Counted from the first letter of the stretch, positions 25,754 through 35,910 are shown. The stretch: DNA of 64,000 nucleotides from Xanthomonas sp. DAR 34887 (GCF_041245805.1 NZ_CP162490.1:4255001-4319000), one strand, 5' to 3'. Notes: generated by a model not told the origin, from the sequence alone. Translations and numbers: made by a program.

Positions 25754-25899
25754 ACCTGGCCACTCCCGGCACCGCGTTGGCGACCGGCGCATGCAGGCCG
25801 GCAGCCGACGTGCCTGTGCCGGTGCCGCTATAATCCTGGGTATCCATTTCGCGCCTTCCGGCCTCGGCCGGCGGGCGTCCTGCGCCTTCCGGAGACCCC

Positions 25900-27561
<1,662 letters not shown>

Positions 27562-27588
27562 GCCGCAGCGCGTTGCTGCAGCACCCGC

Positions 27589-27622
27589 CACGGCCCGCCT
27601 CGCGCGGGCCGTGTGCGTTTTG
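27589..27622 (+). terminator. Rho-independent terminator of ettA
   Basis: CACGGCCCGC, loop CTCGC, GCGGGCCGTG, followed by TGCGTTTT. It lies 27 bases after the ettA stop. Confidence 0.9.
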
Positions 27623-27662
27623 GCAACTGCTGCGGCTCGGACGCTCTCGGCCCGTGGAGACC

Positions 27663-27728
27663 TGTGGGAGCGGCTTCAGTCGCGACGGGCGTTACCGGTA
27701 ATGCGTCGCGACTGAAGTCGCTCCCACA
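27663..27728. repeat. REP-like inverted repeat (mixed A/B arms)
   Basis: TGTGGGAGCGGCTTCAGTCG faces a CGACTGAAGTCGCTCCCACA arm around the spacer GGGCGTTACCGGTAATGC. It lies between the convergent ettA and def. Confidence 0.85.
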
Positions 27729-27794
27729 AAGAGCGCGGCACCGCAGGCGGCGCGGATCTCTGGCCTGCGCTGGCAGCGCCGGGCAGCCAGAGCG

Positions 27795-28310
27795 CTACAG
27801 TTCGTAGGACAGCACGTCCTCGAAGCCGAACTTGCCGAAGTCGCGGATCCGCGACGGGTACAGCCGGCCGATCAGGTGGTCGTGCTCGTGCTGCACCACC
27901 CGCGCATGGAAGCCTTGGGCCTCGCACACCACCGCGTTGCCGTCCGGATCCAGGCCGCGGTAGCGGATCTGCCGGTAGCGCGGAATCACCGCGCGCAGCC
28001 CGGGAATGGACAGGCAGCCTTCCCAGCCGTCCTCCAATTCGTCGGACAGCGGCTCGATCTGCACGTTGGCCAGCGCGGTGCGCGGCACCGGCGGCGCATC
28101 GGGATAGCGCGCGTTGCTGTCGAAGCCGAACACCATCAGTTGCAGGTCCACCGCGATCTGCGGCGCGGCCAGGCCGACGCCGCGCGCGGCGTCCATGGTC
28201 TCGAACATGTCGGCGACCAGGGCATGCAACTGCGTGCTGCCGAAATTGTCGACCGGCTGCGCGATGCGCAACAGGCGCGGGTCGCCCATGCGGATGATGT
28301 CGCGGATCAT
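27795..28310 (-). CDS. def: Peptide deformylase
   Basis: 171 residues. All three PDF motifs are present: GVGLAAPQ (motif 1), EGCLSIPG (motif 2, metal Cys) and QHEHDHLIG (motif 3, two metal His and catalytic Glu). It removes the formyl group from N-terminal Met of nascent proteins. It stands alone, without fmt, so it is likely an additional deformylase of the PDF2 type rather than the def-fmt operon copy. Upstream sequence is the REP/IS island. Confidence 0.95.
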   Translation of the reverse strand: MIRDIIRMGDPRLLRIAQPVDNFGSTQLHALVADMFETMDAARGVGLAAPQIAVDLQLMVFGFDSNARYPDAPPVPRTALANVQIEPLSDELEDGWEGCLSIPGLRAVIPRYRQIRYRGLDPDGNAVVCEAQGFHARVVQHEHDHLIGRLYPSRIRDFGKFGFEDVLSYEL

Positions 28311-28527
28311 GTGCGGGCTCCTGGAGGGGGATGGCCGCGATTATCCGCCGTGGCGCGTGCGCGTGCAGCGGGGTAGCGGGATTGGGGCGTGCCCCGCCCC
28401 GCTCGTCGCCAGCAGCGGCCCGAACCCGGCGTCATCGGCGCGTGGCACGCGACAGGAAAAAGGATGCAGGCCCTGGCCGCGGTCGTACGCAAGCTCCCGG
28501 AATAGCAGCGAGGCACCAGCGAAGCCA

Positions 28528-28583
28528 TGTGGGAGCGACTTGAGTCGCGACGGGCTTTACCGAGAAAGCCCGTCGCGACTGAA
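28528..28583. repeat. REP-like inverted repeat, subfamily B
   Basis: TGTGGGAGCGACTTGAGTCG, spacer with GGGCTTTACCGAGAAAGCCC, then CGTCGCGACTGAA. It lies in the 355-base gene-free stretch between def and the IS; 28584-28647 shows nothing recognisable. Confidence 0.8.
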
Positions 28584-28647
28584 TGGCGCCTTCAAAAACT
28601 TCAGTCCGAAAGCTCCAAGTTACGCTTGGCGACGGCTTGGCGTTTTT

Positions 28648-28667
28648 CTGTCGCGGCTGAAGCCGCT
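28648..28667. repeat. Left half of a REP palindrome split by the IS
   Basis: CTGTCGCGGCTGAAGCCGCT stops abruptly at the IS boundary. Joined to CCTACAA at 29815-29821 it gives an arm that is perfectly complementary over 26 bases to the intact arm at 29837-29862. Confidence 0.9.
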
Positions 28668-28691
28668 TGTGTCTGGAAGTTGGTCTACAGT
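28668..28691 (+). promoter_or_regulatory. Left-end part of a junction promoter for the bridge RNA
   Basis: When the element circularises, right end ...GTTG joins CT and TGTG..., creating TTGCTT, 17 bases, then TACAGT (28686-28691), a plausible sigma-70 -35/-10 pair. In the inserted form the TTG of the -35 box is lost (flank GCCGCTT), so the promoter should be strong only in the circle, as described for IS621. Confidence 0.55.
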
Positions 28692-28697
28692 TTGAGT

Positions 28698-28860
28698 GGA
28701 GAGCGATGTGCGGCACGCCGACAGGCCGCAGTGTTCGAGCACGTGTAGGAGCCAGGGCGGCCGCACATCGACCTCGTTGCCTAGCCCGAACAGTTGAACG
28801 AGCGCTCGCTCGAACTTCACAAGCGTGGGCAGCCACGAGGCAGCTCTCTCCTGTCCCTCA
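28698..28860 (+). ncRNA. Bridge RNA of the IS110-family element
   Basis: Two stem-loops are legible. The target-binding loop is closed by a perfect 11-bp stem (28704-28714 CGATGTGCGGC with 28760-28770). Inside, AGGCCGC (28723-28729) matches the target's left side AAGCCGC with one G-T wobble, and TGTAGGAGC (28744-28752) is the exact complement of the target's core plus right side GCTCCTACA. The donor-binding loop is closed by CCTCGT (28772-28777) with ACGAGG (28835-28840). Inside, ACAGTTG (28790-28796) equals the last seven bases of the element (29806-29812), and CACAAG (28818-28823) is the complement of the core plus left end CTTGTG (28666-28671). RNA ends are estimates. Confidence 0.85.
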
Positions 28861-28875
28861 GTCTACCTAACGCTT

Positions 28876-29801
28876 ATGCCTCTTTGGATTGGTCTGGATG
28901 TGGCCAAGGACACCTTGGCCGTTCACGTGCTTCCCCTGAACCAGTTGCTGTCCTTTCCCAATACCGCCCAGGGCCACCAGCGCCTGTGTGACCAGCTTGC
29001 CGGGCAGTGCGTCGGCAACGTGCTGCTGGAGGCCACCGGCGGCTACGAACGAGCGGTCATGAACGCCCTGGCCACGGCAGGCCTCCCGGTGACCCGGATC
29101 AATCCGCGCCGCGCGCGCGCGTTCGCCACGGCCTTGGGCACCATTGCCAAGACCGATCCGCTGGATGCGGCCTTGCTCGCGCGCATGGCCCAGCTGGTGC
29201 AAGCGCCCGCGCCGCCTTCCGATCCCTGCGCGAGCAACTGCGCATGCTGGTCCAGCGCCGCGAACAACTGGTCCAGCAGCGCGACGACGAGCGCCGTCGG
29301 TTGCATCAGGCGACCCTGGCCGTCGTGCGTGAGTGTCTGATCCAACAGATCGGCGACTTGCGTCGCCGTCTCCAGCGGATGAACCAGGCGATCAAGCAGG
29401 TGCAGCACCAGCTCGACGATGCACTGGCGCGCTCGCTGAGCGCGGTCCCTGGCATCGGCGAGGTCACCACGGCCAGCCTGATCGCCTACCTGCCCGAGTT
29501 GGGCACCCTGGACCGCCGCCAGATCGCGGCTCTGGTCGGCGTGGCGCCCTACAACGTGGACAGCGGCAAGCACCGTGGCAAACGCCGCATCCGCGGCGGG
29601 CGGGCCCCGATCCGACGGGTGCTCTACATGGCCTGTTGGAGCGGCGTGCGCACCCAAGCCTCCTTCAAGGAGCGCTATCACCAGCTACGGGCACGCGGCA
29701 AGCCCGCCAAGGTGGCCATCACCGCATGCATGCGCGTGCTGCTGATCCGCCTCAACGCCATGGCGCGTGATCGCACACCATGGCAAGAGGCAACCGGGTG
29801 A
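28876..29801 (+). pseudogene. IS110-family DEDD recombinase, frameshifted
   Basis: The first part from ATG 28876 reads MPLWIGLDVAKDTLAVHVLP, LLEATGGYERAVMNAL and KTDPLDAALLARMA: the D, E, D, D residues of the RuvC-like domain (DEDD_Tnp_IS110). Around 29224-29226 the frame must shift; adding one C to GATCCCTGCG restores DPLREQLRMLVQRREQ. The second part contains VPGIGEVTTASLIAYLPELG, the catalytic-Ser motif NVDSGKHRGKRRIRGGR and RRVLYMACW of the Transposase_20 domain. Repaired length is about 308 residues, full size. As it stands it gives a truncated product, unless the C-run is a sequencing error. Confidence 0.88.
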
Positions 29802-29812
29802 GAAGACAGTTG

Positions 29813-29863
29813 CTCCTACAAGAGCACGCGCGCATGTTGTAGGAGCGGCTTCAGCCGCGACAG
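29813..29863. repeat. Right half of the split REP plus its intact partner arm
   Basis: CTCCTACAA (29813-29821) is the remainder of the interrupted arm. After the 15-base spacer GAGCACGCGCGCATG comes the intact arm TTGTAGGAGCGGCTTCAGCC and on to GCGACA (29837-29862). Confidence 0.9.
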
Positions 29864-30050
29864 GAGAGCGAAGCGACCGTGATGCCAAGACGTCCATGAA
29901 AAACGCGGCCGCAACGCCACCGCGTCTATCGCCAATGCGCCTTTGCCGCTCCATGGCATCTCGAACGTCTCGATGCCGGAACCTGCGGGCTGGGCGTGTC
30001 GGTGTCTCGCAAGTGCATGGATATGCTTTTGGGGGTTATCAGAGGTGTCC

Positions 30051-30226
30051 TTCAGTCGCGACAGGCTTTCTCGGTAAAGCCCGTCGCGACTGAAGTCGCT
30101 CCCACATGTACTGCATGCAACCTCGCATCTCGGACATGTCTGTCGCGGCTGAAGCCGCTCCTACAGGTGTTGCCGTGGCCATCCGACGCCTCAGCCAGCC
30201 TGTCGCGGCCGAAGCCGCGCCTGTGC
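30051..30226. repeat. Cluster of three REP elements upstream of the bcsC end
   Basis: 30051-30106 is a B-type pair (TTCAGTCGCGACAGG... and GTCGCGACTGAAGTCGCTCC). 30139-30167 is a single A-type arm (TGTCGCGGCTGAAGCCGCTC). 30200-30226 is a diverged arm (CTGTCGCGGCCGAAGCCGCG). The gene-free stretch 29864-30050 shows no gene or other signal. Confidence 0.85.
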
Positions 30227-30253
30227 CGGGCGCGTGCGCGTCCGGCTCGCGCC

Positions 30254-33200
30254 CTACTCGCCCACGTACGGCGAGGCCAGCACCTGCGGGCGGCGGCCGA
30301 GGCCGGCGCCGAGCCGGTCGAGCACGAAGCGCACGTAGAGGTTGGTGCTGAACTGGTTGTAGTCGCGGGCGTTGTTGAAGATCAGCCGCCCGCCCAGGAA
30401 CAGCTGCGGGGCCAGCTGCCACTCGGCCGCGCCGGCGAGGTTGTAGGACACGCCGGTCTTGCTCTGCCCGGCGTAGACCGGCGCGGTGTAGGTGTCCACC
30501 AGGCCCAGCAGCGCGGCCAGCGACGCGGCGTCGTAGGCGTCCTGCTGCATCTGCGCGCTGGTCGGGAAGTAGTTGCTGTCGTCGCTTCGGAAATGCTGTA
30601 CGCCGACGCTGGCATCCACGCTCCAGTTGACCTTGCGCCCGGACGAACGCCCGCTCCAGTGCACCGGAAAACCGAGATCGACGTAGTCCTGCGGGCTGAA
30701 GTAACCGCCCTGCCCGTAGGTGTAGCCGCTCAGGTTCTTGTCGTACTGCATCGCGGTCAGGTTGAGGCCGGCGGTCAGCGACTGGTTCTCGGTCTCCAGC
30801 GCGTGCACGTACACGCCCAGGTCCACCTGGCGGTGGTCGTTGTCGGCGACGTTGTGGCCGACCAGGCGATCGGCGGTCAGGTTGGCGTAGCCGCCGAGCA
30901 GGCCGTTGTCGAGCGTGGCCGACAGGCGCACGCCGTTGCTGGTCACGCCGCCCCAGCTGAGCCCGGCGCGGCCGTCGTCGACGCCGGCGAAGGACAGCAG
31001 GCTGTCGCTGACCGCGCGCCGGAACGCCTGGCCCGAGTAGGTCAGGTTTTCGCCGATCTGGCCGCGGTAGCCGACGCCGCCGACGATGCGCTGCTCGGGG
31101 AAGCCGATCGGGGTGCTGCCGAGGTCGGCCGCGAAGCCGCCGTGCTTGTACTTGACCGACACGCCGACGCCGCTGGCGTCCTGGTCCATGCGCCGCGAGG
31201 CCGAGCCATTGGCCGCCATCGTGTACAGCGCCTGGCTGAAGCCGGCCGGGGTCAGGCTGGCCGCAGTGGTATTGGCGGCCAGCGCCTGGAAGCGGGCGAT
31301 GTCGGCCGCGCTGAGATCGGCGCTGCGCGAGGCGTCGCCGAGGATGTTGCTGGCCAGCGTGGCGATCGACACGTCGGCGGCGACGTTGCCGAGCAGGAAC
31401 GCCGACAGCGGCTCGGCGTACAGCGCCTGCAGCGCCGCGGCCTCGCGCTGCGCGTTGGTCAGGCTGGCGTCGGTGTCGTTGTACAGCTCGTTGTACAGGC
31501 CGGTGTTCACCGCATAGGTGCGCAGCGCGTTGCGGGTGGCGTTGGTGTCGCCCTCGGTAAGCAGCAACTGGTACAGGTCGCTGCCGATCAGGTCGTTGAT
31601 CGGCGTGCGGTCAGCGGCCAGCGCATCGCCCATCGCCGCGCTCGGGCCGGCGCCGAAACGGCTGGCGGTGGAATAGGCGCTGTCGAGCGTGCCGGCGTCG
31701 AGCAGGGTCGGAGTGACATCGACGCTGAGCTTGCCCTCGCCGACCGCGAATTCGCCGTGCAGCGGCACTTCCAGATCGTTCAACTTGCCCAGCCCGGCCT
31801 CGCCGTCGCGCGAACGGTAGGTGGCGCCGGCGGCCAGGCTGTCGCTGTTCTCCGACTGCACTTCGCGCAGTTCGTCGAGCACGGTGCCGGTGCGCGCCGG
31901 GGTGGCCAGCGCCTGCGCCTGGCGCGCGCTGCCGGTGACGGCGACGCGGTCGTCGGGATAGTAGGACGGGGCCACGCTGGCTGCGGCCGGCGCGCGCTGG
32001 CCCGGCACCGGCAGTGCCGCCAACTGCACGCCGGTGGCAGCGCTGGCGCTGGCCGGCGGCGGCAGGTCGTCGCCGCCGCTGGCGTAGGTCGTACCGGCCG
32101 TGGCCGGCATTGCCGGCAGCGCGGACTGGCCGGCCATGGCATAGGCCGGCGCCGGATAGCCGCCGCCCACGCTGTCGGAGACCACCGCCGGGCTGCGCGG
32201 CATGCGCCCGCTCATGCCGGCGAACGGGTTCAGCGGGCGCCCGGCGCCGGCGAAGGACGCCGGACCGTTGGCGGTCGGCAGGCCGTTGTCGTGCTGGCCG
32301 GCCTCGCGCGCCTGCGCCGCCAGCGCGGCGCGGAAATAGCTCTCGGCCTTGCGGCTCTTGCCGGCGCTGCGGTACACGCGGCCGGCGGCGCTCAGCACCG
32401 CCGGCGAATCCGGCGCCTGCGCCAGCGCGCGCTGCAGATAGTCCTCGGCGCTGTTCAGGTCGCGCAGCGCGGCGGCGGTGTTGGCCGCGGCGATCAACGT
32501 GTCCAGGTCGTTGGGCGATTGCTGCAGCTGCTGCTGGTACAGCACCAGCGCCTGGCGCTGGTCGCCGGCGGCGGCGTACAGCCGCGCCAGTGCCGCGACC
32601 GCCTTCGGATCCTGGTTCTGCTGCGCCAGCAGCGGCGCCAGCGCATCGTAGGCCGCTTCCAGATTGCCCAGCTCGCGCAAGGCATCCACCTGGCGCAGGG
32701 TGTAGCCGCTGCGCAGGGCCTGGTAGCGGCGCTGCTGTTCGGCGTTCATGTCGGTGTCGCGCAGCTGGCGCAGCGTGGCCGCCAGTTCGGCGTCCTGCTG
32801 CGCGCGCAGCAGCACGCTGGCGTACTGCAGCCGCGCCTCGGTGGTCGGGTTCTGCGCGACCAGGCGCTGCGCCAGGGTCAGCGCGCGCTGGTTGCTGCCG
32901 ATGTCGGCGTAGGCGCCGGCCATCGACGCCAGCAGCGCCGGCTGCTCCAGCGCGCCGCCGAGCGCGGCCTCGGTGCGCGCCAGCAACAACTGCGCCTCGC
33001 CGGCGCGGCCCTGTTGCTGCAGCAGCCGCGCCTGCGCGGCCTGCTGCTCGATCCAGGCGGTGTTGCGCAGCGCGCTCATTTCCGCGGTCCGCGCCGCACT
33101 CGGGATGCGTTCCAGGCTGGCGTAGGCGCTGGCCCAGTCGCCGCGTTCCTGCGCCAGCAGCGCATTGGCGTACAGCGCCTCGGGCATGTCGCCGTGCACC

Positions 33201-34759
33201 GCGAGCAGCCCGTCCATCACGCTGCGCGCCTGGTCCGGGCGCCCGGCCTGCTGGTACAGCCGCGCCAGGTCCAGCCGCACCCACGGATCGCCGGGACGCT
33301 CGACCATCGCCGCTTCCAGTTCGCTCTGCGCCGAGACCGTGTCGCCGGCCTCCAGCGCCTGCTTGGCGCGGGCGCGCTGGACGTTGGAGCGCAGCGTGGC
33401 TTCGCCGCCGGCCTTTTCGCGCTGCGCCGGACTGAGCTTGGCGAACAGGGCGCTGGCTTCGTCGGCACGGCCCTGGCGGCTGTACAGGCCGATCAGGCCC
33501 TGCAGCGCGCCGGCGTTGTCGGCGCTCAGCGCCAGCGCCTGGCGGTAGCTGCGCTCGGCCGCGGCCGCATCGCTGGCCGCCTGCAGGTCGCCGAGCAGCA
33601 CATAGCCGGTGGCTTCGTTCGGCTGCAACTTGAGCGATTGCTGGGTCAGGCGCAGCGCTTCGTCGCTGTCGCCGCGGCTGCGCGCGGCCTGCGCCTGCTG
33701 CAGTTGCAGCCAGTAGCGCGCGCTGTCCAGCGCCGAGCGCCACTTGCCGTTGCCGGCCGCGGCCGGACGCAGCAGTTCCTGCGCCTCGCCGAAGCGCTGC
33801 TGGCGCAAGCGCACCGAGCCCAGGCCGCCGAGCGCGTCGGCGTCGCGCGGACGCGCGCGCAGCACCTGGGTGAAGCGCTGCTCGGCCACGGCCAGGTTGC
33901 CGGCGTTGAGCGCCTTGAACGCTTCGCCGAGTTGTTCGCCGGCCGGGTCGCCGGCCTGCGCGGCGCGCTGCTCGCCGAGCTTGGTGGCCTTGGCGGCGAC
34001 CTCGGCATCGTTCGGATTGGCCGCCAGGAACGCCTGGTACAGCGGCGCGTCGGCGTTGCCGGCATTGAGCCACAGCAGCGCCTGGCGCCAGGCCGCACGT
34101 GCCGGGCCGCCGACGTCGGGACGCTTGCTCATCGCGCTGAGCTGGGCGATGCCTTCGCGCCGCGACGGTTCGCGGTAGGTGAGCACCTGCGCCAGCGCCA
34201 GCGCGGCGGCGCCGTTGCTGGGTTGTGCGGCGACGAGACGGCGCAGGCCGTCGCGGGCGCCGTCCCAGCCCTGTGGGGTGCCGGCTAGCGCCTGGTAGTA
34301 CTCCAGCGCGAGGTGGTCCGGCGGCGCCTTGCCGTCGAACAGCGCCTGGTACTCGCGCACCGCTTCCACGTAACGGCCGGCCGAGGCGGCGCGGCGCGCG
34401 TTGCGCAGGTTGATGTTGTCGCCGCTGCCGCCGATCGCCTGGCTCAGGCGCTGCGTCTGCGGCGCCTGCGGATGGGTCTGCTGCAGTTGCTGCAGGCGCT
34501 TGCGCGCCTCGCCCTGGCGGCCTTGCGCCAAATCGATCTGGGCCAGGCCGAGCAGCGCATCGGGCTGGTTGGGATCGACCCGCAGCAGCTTGCGCCAGGT
34601 GTCGGCGGCGAGATCGTCGCGGCCCTGGTCGTGCCAGTAGTTGCCCTGGCTGACCAGTTGCTGGGTGGCGTTGCCGGCCTGTGCGTGCGCGTTGCCGGCG
34701 AGCAGGCACAGATCGATCATGCCGGCCAGGTAGAGAGGCTTGAGTTTCATGCGGAACAT
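30254..34759 (-). CDS. bcsC: Cellulose synthase outer-membrane export protein BcsC
   Basis: 1501 residues. ATG 34759 is preceded by GGAGA; signal peptide MFRMKLKPLYLAGMIDLCLLAGNAHA. Residues about 30-880 are tetratricopeptide repeats (for instance LLGLAQIDLAQGRQGEARKRL and ALGGLGSVRLRQQRFGEAQELL). A Pro/Ala-rich linker with GAP-type stretches leads to the C-terminal BcsC porin domain (about 1060-1500) with GGFAADLGSTPIGFPEQRIVGGVGYRG and closing LYVRFVLDRLGAG. It scaffolds peptidoglycan contact and lets the glucan cross the outer membrane. Overlaps bcsZ by 13 bases. Confidence 0.95.
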   Translation of the reverse strand: MFRMKLKPLYLAGMIDLCLLAGNAHAQAGNATQQLVSQGNYWHDQGRDDLAADTWRKLLRVDPNQPDALLGLAQIDLAQGRQGEARKRLQQLQQTHPQAPQTQRLSQAIGGSGDNINLRNARRAASAGRYVEAVREYQALFDGKAPPDHLALEYYQALAGTPQGWDGARDGLRRLVAAQPSNGAAALALAQVLTYREPSRREGIAQLSAMSKRPDVGGPARAAWRQALLWLNAGNADAPLYQAFLAANPNDAEVAAKATKLGEQRAAQAGDPAGEQLGEAFKALNAGNLAVAEQRFTQVLRARPRDADALGGLGSVRLRQQRFGEAQELLRPAAAGNGKWRSALDSARYWLQLQQAQAARSRGDSDEALRLTQQSLKLQPNEATGYVLLGDLQAASDAAAAERSYRQALALSADNAGALQGLIGLYSRQGRADEASALFAKLSPAQREKAGGEATLRSNVQRARAKQALEAGDTVSAQSELEAAMVERPGDPWVRLDLARLYQQAGRPDQARSVMDGLLAVHGDMPEALYANALLAQERGDWASAYASLERIPSAARTAEMSALRNTAWIEQQAAQARLLQQQGRAGEAQLLLARTEAALGGALEQPALLASMAGAYADIGSNQRALTLAQRLVAQNPTTEARLQYASVLLRAQQDAELAATLRQLRDTDMNAEQQRRYQALRSGYTLRQVDALRELGNLEAAYDALAPLLAQQNQDPKAVAALARLYAAAGDQRQALVLYQQQLQQSPNDLDTLIAAANTAAALRDLNSAEDYLQRALAQAPDSPAVLSAAGRVYRSAGKSRKAESYFRAALAAQAREAGQHDNGLPTANGPASFAGAGRPLNPFAGMSGRMPRSPAVVSDSVGGGYPAPAYAMAGQSALPAMPATAGTTYASGGDDLPPPASASAATGVQLAALPVPGQRAPAAASVAPSYYPDDRVAVTGSARQAQALATPARTGTVLDELREVQSENSDSLAAGATYRSRDGEAGLGKLNDLEVPLHGEFAVGEGKLSVDVTPTLLDAGTLDSAYSTASRFGAGPSAAMGDALAADRTPINDLIGSDLYQLLLTEGDTNATRNALRTYAVNTGLYNELYNDTDASLTNAQREAAALQALYAEPLSAFLLGNVAADVSIATLASNILGDASRSADLSAADIARFQALAANTTAASLTPAGFSQALYTMAANGSASRRMDQDASGVGVSVKYKHGGFAADLGSTPIGFPEQRIVGGVGYRGQIGENLTYSGQAFRRAVSDSLLSFAGVDDGRAGLSWGGVTSNGVRLSATLDNGLLGGYANLTADRLVGHNVADNDHRQVDLGVYVHALETENQSLTAGLNLTAMQYDKNLSGYTYGQGGYFSPQDYVDLGFPVHWSGRSSGRKVNWSVDASVGVQHFRSDDSNYFPTSAQMQQDAYDAASLAALLGLVDTYTAPVYAGQSKTGVSYNLAGAAEWQLAPQLFLGGRLIFNNARDYNQFSTNLYVRFVLDRLGAGLGRRPQVLASPYVGE

Positions 34760-35910
34760 TGGGTTCTCCAGGCGGGCTGCAGCAGGCCGTCTGCGGAAAA
34801 GCGATAGCGGTTATCGAGCCAGCCGCGCCCGAACAGGACCAGCACCCGATCGTAATAGGGAAGTTTCGCCGCGGCGGCGTCGCCGGGCGCGGGAATCTGT
34901 TGCGCCTGCGCCTTCAGCAGCAGCGGCTGGCGCAGCGCGCTCAGGTACGGCAGCAGCGCGGCGGCGAAGCCGGGCGGCGCGGTGCCGCTGCCCACGCCCA
35001 GGCGCGTGTCCACCTTCTCGCTGAAATGGCCCTGCGCCTGCAACTGCTGCAGCGGACCGGACAGATCCTCGAGCAGCGCCTTGCGCAGCGGCTCGCCGGC
35101 ATCGAGCATGCCGGCCCACAGGTAGACGCGGACCGCGTCGTAGCTGCCCAGCGCGCCCTTGCCGGGATCGACCGCGAACGCGCGGCCGTCCCAGCCGATC
35201 CAGTCCGGAGCGAAACCGACCGGCGCGCTGTCGCGCAGCAGGCGTGCGCTGCGCTGCGCCAGCCCGGCCCACGGCCCTTTCGGATCGGCCGCGGCGAATC
35301 GGCGCAGCAGTTGGATCGGCAGGTAGCTGGGATTGAGCGTCCAGCGCGACGGCTTGGCGAAGCCGCGCATCGCCGGCAACAGCATGCCGCCGAAGCCGGG
35401 CAGTTCGGCCAGTTCGAGGCGCCGCACCAGCGCCAGCATCTGCATGCCGGCCTGGGTGTAGCCGGGCCGTTTCCACAGGCGCCCGGCCTCCAGCAGCACG
35501 TAGGCGATCCACAGGTCGGCGTCGCTGGCGGTGTTGTCGTCGAGTACGCGCCAGCTGCCGTCGTCGGCGCGGCCCCACAGCCAGGCCGGCAACACCTGTT
35601 GCGGGCGGCCGCCGCTGAGGTTGTGCCGGGTCCAGCCGAGCAGCCGGTCGAACAGCACCTGGTCGTTGGCGACCAGCGCGAAGAACAGCGCGTAGGACTG
35701 GCCTTCGGAGGTGCTGCGCTGATCGGCGTTGCTGAAATCGATCACCCGCCCGCTGTCGTCGATGTGCTTGGCGACGAAACCGCTCCACTCGCGCCACGGC
35801 GCGCACGCCGCGGCTGCGGCCGCGGCCGGCAATGCCGGCAGCAACGCCGCGGCGCCCGCGGCGAGCGCGCCGCCGAGCACGCGGCGGCGCTGTCGCGCAT
35901 GCGGGGTCAT
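34747..35910 (-). CDS. bcsZ: Periplasmic endo-1,4-beta-glucanase BcsZ (GH8)
   Basis: 387 residues from ATG 35910. Signal with a Tat-like RQRRRVLGGALAAGAAALLPALP. Mature protein begins CAPWREWSGFVAKHID. GH8 signatures: GRVIDFSNADQRSTSEGQSY with the general-acid Glu, DDNTASDADLWIAYVLLEAG with the base Asp, and PSYLPIQLLRRFAA. It trims glucan during secretion and is standard in bcs operons (cmcAx). ATGA overlap with bcsB and 13-base overlap with bcsC show tight coupling. Confidence 0.95.
   Translation of the reverse strand: MTPHARQRRRVLGGALAAGAAALLPALPAAAAAAACAPWREWSGFVAKHIDDSGRVIDFSNADQRSTSEGQSYALFFALVANDQVLFDRLLGWTRHNLSGGRPQQVLPAWLWGRADDGSWRVLDDNTASDADLWIAYVLLEAGRLWKRPGYTQAGMQMLALVRRLELAELPGFGGMLLPAMRGFAKPSRWTLNPSYLPIQLLRRFAAADPKGPWAGLAQRSARLLRDSAPVGFAPDWIGWDGRAFAVDPGKGALGSYDAVRVYLWAGMLDAGEPLRKALLEDLSGPLQQLQAQGHFSEKVDTRLGVGSGTAPPGFAAALLPYLSALRQPLLLKAQAQQIPAPGDAAAAKLPYYDRVLVLFGRGWLDNRYRFSADGLLQPAWRTQCSA

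Larger units (their letters stand above)
28666..29812 (+). mobile_element. IS110-family insertion sequence inside a REP element
   Basis: About 1147 bases counting one copy of the CT core. The left boundary (28666-28667, CT) follows GAAGCCG and the right boundary (CT at 29813-29814) precedes CCTACA; deleting the element and one CT restores GAAGCCGCTCCTACAA, a perfect REP arm. There are no terminal inverted repeats and no target duplication beyond the dinucleotide, as expected for IS110. The left noncoding end is long (28668-28875, 208 bases) and the right one only 11 bases after the stop, the arrangement of the IS110 subgroup proper, not IS1111. It encodes a bridge RNA in the left end and a frameshifted DEDD recombinase. 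Confidence 0.92.

Noticed and set aside
28528..28583. Terminal inverted repeat of the IS element
   Set aside because: The sequence is an independent B-type REP; the base-exact restoration of the A-type REP places the IS end at 28666.
29996..34288. A 1430-codon open frame on the plus strand opposite bcsC
   Set aside because: It is a high-GC shadow of the bcsC gene: compositionally extreme (Arg/Gln/His/Val), no start context, no family motif, while the minus frame encodes a clear TPR plus porin protein.
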